A stretch of DNA of 64,000 bases, from positions 2,418,001 through 2,482,000 of the forward strand of contig BRXU01000008.1 of NCBI GenBank assembly GCA_030267565.1, written 5' to 3'. The notes below the pieces were generated by a model, which searched no databases, was not told the DNA's origin, and saw only the letters and a list, made by a program, of their open reading frames with translations. The translations under genes were made by a program, and so were the position numbers. The DNA is from Pleodorina starrii (lineage: Eukaryota; Chlorophyta; Chlorophyceae; Chlamydomonadales; Volvocaceae). Position 1 is the first letter of the stretch. The number at the start of each line of letters is the position of its first letter. Shown here piece by piece: positions 60,636 through 64,000 of this stretch.

Positions 60636-62008
60636 GTGGGTTGTGGGCAAGGGGTGGGTTGGGCTGGAGCGCAGGGCTTCCTGGCCAAGGGTCTCGTGGG
60701 CTAGCAGACAGGTGGAAAAGCAGGCATGCGTGTCTTGTTTAGGGCAAGTGGGTGTGTGTACCCTCTTTTCGGGAGACGGAGCCCGTCGAGGAGTGACCGG
60801 AGGTTCTTGTCCTGTCTGACGGGTCAAAGGTGCGGCGAGGGAGGCATGTAGCTTTGGCATATGGGGAAGGAGACGTGGAGAGGGAGGGTTTATCGTGTTG
60901 CGAGAGTTGTGCTCCTTGCTGTGCTGCCTTTCGCGGAAACCCTTGTTCAGGTGACTTACCCCCTCATGCGGGACCATGTCTGGCCAGGGTGCACCTGGGC
61001 TTCCCTTGCTCGACAGCCTCGTAGCTCGCGCTTAGCACGACCCCGCAGTTGTCTGTGCCGCTGAGTTGATTGGCGCGAGGCCGCGGAGGGAGCGAGGCAC
61101 GCGCGGCGGGACAGACCGACGTAGCCGCGCGCCCGCCCCTCCACTGTGTCTCGGCCCGGTCAGGGCCCCCGGTGATCGTCTTGGCTAAGGGCGAGTCGTC
61201 CACAGTGTAATACCCATTACCCCCTTCACAATCGCCGAGCGCACACCGTGTGCAGCATCTTCGTGCGTGCGCCGGCAATCCTTCCGCATTGCAGTACAGC
61301 CTTACGTCAACACACATGTGCGCGTTCCACAACCCCACAGTGCAACCAAATTTCGGGATCGCCGCAGGCCCCCCTTGTCGATTTTAGCCCAGTCTTACAT
61401 CATCCTTCGCCTAAACGAAATCTAGCACTGTCTCATTCTTCGGCGATCTGGGCTGTTCACCCTTTCCTTTCCAGCTTCGGTTACTGCGTTACACGCTGGG
61501 GTGGGGCTGCACGCCTGCTAGCGCCTGCTTTGTCGCGTGACAGTAAACGGACGTGACATCCGTGGCCTCATGCTGCAGGCCGCTGCACTCATGGTCCCCA
61601 TTTCACATGGGGGCATGGGTGTTGCAGTTTGCCGCCCCGTGCGCGGAACGCCTGTCAGAGAGCCTACGGTACTGTTTAGTTGCTGAAAGCTCCCAAGGCT
61701 GCAGTGCCGCAATAGGAGGAGGCTGCGCACTGGTTCAGAGGTCAGGAAATGTTATGCAGAACACTCGTCATGTAAAAGGCTATCGGCACGGGCTTCTGGT
61801 CCTTAGCGGTTGCGAACATGCGCGCTGTACGGCCCGACCACGCCGGACCAACCGCCATACAAGAGACCATGTCGACAATGCCTTGACAAGCTTTGACGAC
61901 GTAGCTCCGGTAGGATTTTTACAGAATTCTCCTGTGATTTTTTGGGCCACACAGATAGGCTAACTCAAGAACAGCCCTAAGAAGTCTTGGTTCTGCTAAG
62001 AGCGCCGT
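60636..62008. other. Non-coding region
   Basis: I see no supported gene, RNA gene or repeat in this stretch. Confidence 0.5.
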
Positions 62009-62902
62009 ATGGCCGCGAGCGTTCGAGCTTTAAACATCCCCCTGCATGGAAGTCGGTGCACATCCTGCTCTCACGCGTCAAGGCGGCGACTCAACGTGGT
62101 TCGGGTGCGCGAAACCCTGATTGCAGCAGCTGCTACTGTTGATTACGACCGACGATCCAGTGATGAGACTATCGTTATCGATTGGGAGCATTCTGGCGAG
62201 GCACCAGCGGAGGCGACGGTGGACTGGGACTTCAACTTTCTCAGCGACGCGGAGGTGGACGCCGACCTCGACGATGCAGCGACCTTTCGGCTCATAGTCC
62301 AAAGGCTTCCATGCCCCACGCCTCCAAATGTCAAGGAGCTGAGAACTTTTCGCGACAACGTCACACGCAAGCTTGCGCCCACGGTTGCTCGGGCTTTCAA
62401 AGCCGCATCAACAACCTTCTCATCAGCGCAACGCATCTGTACATCTCAGGCGCGCTTAGCTGGCCTAGTAATGGATGGGGTTGCGCATGAATTGGCCTTC
62501 GTGGATGGCTACGCTGCCAGCCGGCTGGCGCCCCAACCGCCGAATAACCACTCATCCCACGAGCATCCCACCGCTGCGCACCCAAGCAGCTCAATTCGCC
62601 TGAGGGATACTCACGTGCATCTGGAGGCAATCCCATCCTACTGGCTGTCGTTCCGATTCGATTCGGCGGGGGACGCCCTCGGCGCACAGCACAACGCGAA
62701 TACCTCGCGCGAAGACGGACAGCAGGAAGCGGAGCCTGCTGCTGCCGAGGTCGCCGTCCCCGCCTCCAGCTTGGTACCACACTCGCGGCACCGGCGACGC
62801 GGCACGGGTCGGGGCTCTCTGGCCCACGCGGGTCGCCATGGCCTCACACATGCCGCCGAGCCCGCAGCGGCAGCGGGGCGACAGCTGCCAGCTGGGTGGT
62901 AA
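62009..62902 (+). CDS. Hypothetical single-exon gene, 297 residues
   Basis: Open from ATG 62009 (context CGCCGTATGG) to TAA 62900-62902. The first two thirds read like a soluble protein: VRVRETLIAAAATVDYD, IVIDWEHSGEAPAEATVDWD, LDDAATFRLIVQRLPCP, VKELRTFRDNVTRKLAPTVA. The last ~90 residues turn into Ala/Glu/His/Arg-rich sequence and may be out of frame or an unspliced intron (possible donor in the last third). No domain, signal peptide or membrane segment is recognised. A long open frame is not strong evidence in GC-rich DNA. Confidence 0.4.
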   Translation: MAASVRALNIPLHGSRCTSCSHASRRRLNVVRVRETLIAAAATVDYDRRSSDETIVIDWEHSGEAPAEATVDWDFNFLSDAEVDADLDDAATFRLIVQRLPCPTPPNVKELRTFRDNVTRKLAPTVARAFKAASTTFSSAQRICTSQARLAGLVMDGVAHELAFVDGYAASRLAPQPPNNHSSHEHPTAAHPSSSIRLRDTHVHLEAIPSYWLSFRFDSAGDALGAQHNANTSREDGQQEAEPAAAEVAVPASSLVPHSRHRRRGTGRGSLAHAGRHGLTHAAEPAAAAGRQLPAGW

Positions 62903-63893
62903 CTGGTGTGCGGCCAGCCACCGATGGCAGCGCTGCTGCTGCTGCTTGCACCTCTTCAGGATGACATTCATCGCAAGCAGCAGTACCGGTAGCTCCAACA
63001 TTTGTCGCAGTGTTGTGTCGGAGTGTTGTGTTGATTATGTTGCGTTGCATTGTGTTCCGGTCGGACGCTCGGTGGTCGCTTGTCGTTGTGTGTCCTTGAA
63101 GGAGAGTGGCTGGGGGCGCAGGGCATTTCCGGCGCATTCGGTGAGGCCGGGCGGGGGAACGCCGTGATGAAGGCGCACGCATCGAGGGGCGGAAAGAAGA
63201 ATGCCGTTTTTACACACGTAGCTGGTGAGCATGTCGAGCATGTCGAGCATGCGTTGTTTGTGTGTGGAGGGCAAGCAAGCAAAGGACAAAGAGCTGGCAC
63301 GCTTGGCCGCCCCGTCGCGGTGGGACAAAGAAGGGTAGCACGTGGCGACGATGCGCGGTACGGCAGCGGCGGCAGAGGTACGAGCAACAACATCGACGTG
63401 CCAGCAGCAGTGGCAGCGGCGGCGCCGGCAGCTGCCCCGACCGCGCTGCCCCGGCTCCGTCGGAGGCTTGTGAGGTGTGAGCGTTATGTCAAGCGGGGCA
63501 TGCGGGCATCGGATCCGTGAATCTGCTCAAGACATCGATCGACTCAAGCCGCACTGAACGGGTGGTGGTGCACGGCCGGAATGCCACCGGAGGCGAAGCC
63601 GACGGGATCTACGTACCGTAAATTCGACAGGTCATAGGTGTGCCACATTATTGAGGAGAGTAACACTTAGGTAGGTAGGGGCGTGTTCTGAAGGCTAAGC
63701 GCGGCGGCGCTGTGCTGTGCGCCGTGCTGCGCCGCGCGCCGCGCCGTGCTGCGCGGTGCTGAAGTGTCAAGAGACCGTTTTACGGTGGCCCTGCCCATGG
63801 CCCGGCCCTGCCAGCCCACACCTAAGCATCATTTGGGGAGGTTGGTGAGGACAGAGGACTGAGAGTTGAGAGCTGATAGATGGCGTCGTGCAG
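62903..63893. other. Non-coding region
   Basis: Nothing coding recognised. Near 63233 ATGTCGAGC is tandemly repeated, and 63700-63760 is an imperfect run of GCGCCGTGCTGC-type units. Confidence 0.5.
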
Positions 63894-64000
63894 GCGCACT
63901 TCTTGACTTTTGAGGTTTACGGTGGACCTATGGAGTTTGGAGTATCGCGCTACTTCCCGACGCCTGCTGCGCATGCGCTGCACTGGACTGGTTGCCCTGC
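63894..64000 (+). CDS. Truncated exon at the window edge, unidentified
   Basis: After the acceptor CGTCGTGCAG the frame reads AHFLTFEVYGGPMEFGVSRY, then FPTPAAHALHWTGCP, to the last base without a stop. Balanced composition with aromatic and aliphatic residues, unlike the low-complexity frames around it, supports a real exon. The gene continues past the window. No family recognised. Confidence 0.45.

Overview
The window looks like nuclear DNA of a volvocalean green alga (Chlamydomonas/Volvox relatives). The evidence is: GC-rich sequence, many short GT-AG introns, Ala/Gln/Gly-rich coding tracts, TGTAA polyadenylation signals and scattered TTTTAGGG telomere-type octamers (the Chlamydomonas telomere unit). 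There are no operons and no bacterial features. Exon borders below come from splice consensus, reading-frame continuity and protein-family logic; no transcript data were available.

Layout. (1) 1-19 kb is a tandem array of a NYN-domain/C2H2 zinc-finger ribonuclease-like gene on the + strand. It has three almost identical 4.79-4.80 kb units and a fourth, older and patchwork paralogue. Some blocks of units 3 and 4 are full of single-base indels and others are perfect. (2) 19-26.6 kb holds a repeat-rich spacer and then a large polytopic membrane protein gene (+). (3) 28.6-37.1 kb is one large AP2/ERF-type transcription-factor gene (-), eight exons and about 1955 residues, with the AP2 domain built across three exons. 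(4) 38.7-42.3 kb is a prolyl 4-hydroxylase (-), head-to-head with (5) a complete ten-exon RPA2 gene (+, 301 residues) at 43.5-47.5 kb. (6) 49.3-54.7 kb is a nine-exon gene (+) for a secreted protein of 499 residues with five C-x4-C modules, a long Asp/Glu tract and His clusters. I do not recognise this protein and read it as a candidate extracellular or lumenal metal-binding/buffering protein. (7) 55-64 kb is poorly coding: an inverted duplication of an unidentified gene near 60 kb, a 171-bp direct repeat, one single-exon hypothetical gene and a truncated exon at the window edge.

The strongest unexplained signal is at DNA level. A 12-bp palindrome, GACCC-RY-GGGTC, occurs 13 times exactly between 20.3 and 38.1 kb, in exons (different frames), introns and intergenic DNA alike, and nowhere else in the window. 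Several short dispersed elements also sit inside introns close to splice sites, three of them in one gene (the hydroxylase), which suggests introner-like mobile sequences.

The genes show no obvious shared pathway. RPA2 serves replication and repair; the hydroxylase fits the Hyp-rich algal cell wall; the secreted Cys/His protein would also act outside the cell or in the secretory lumen; the AP2 factor is a nuclear regulator; the NYN proteins are probably RNA-processing nucleases.
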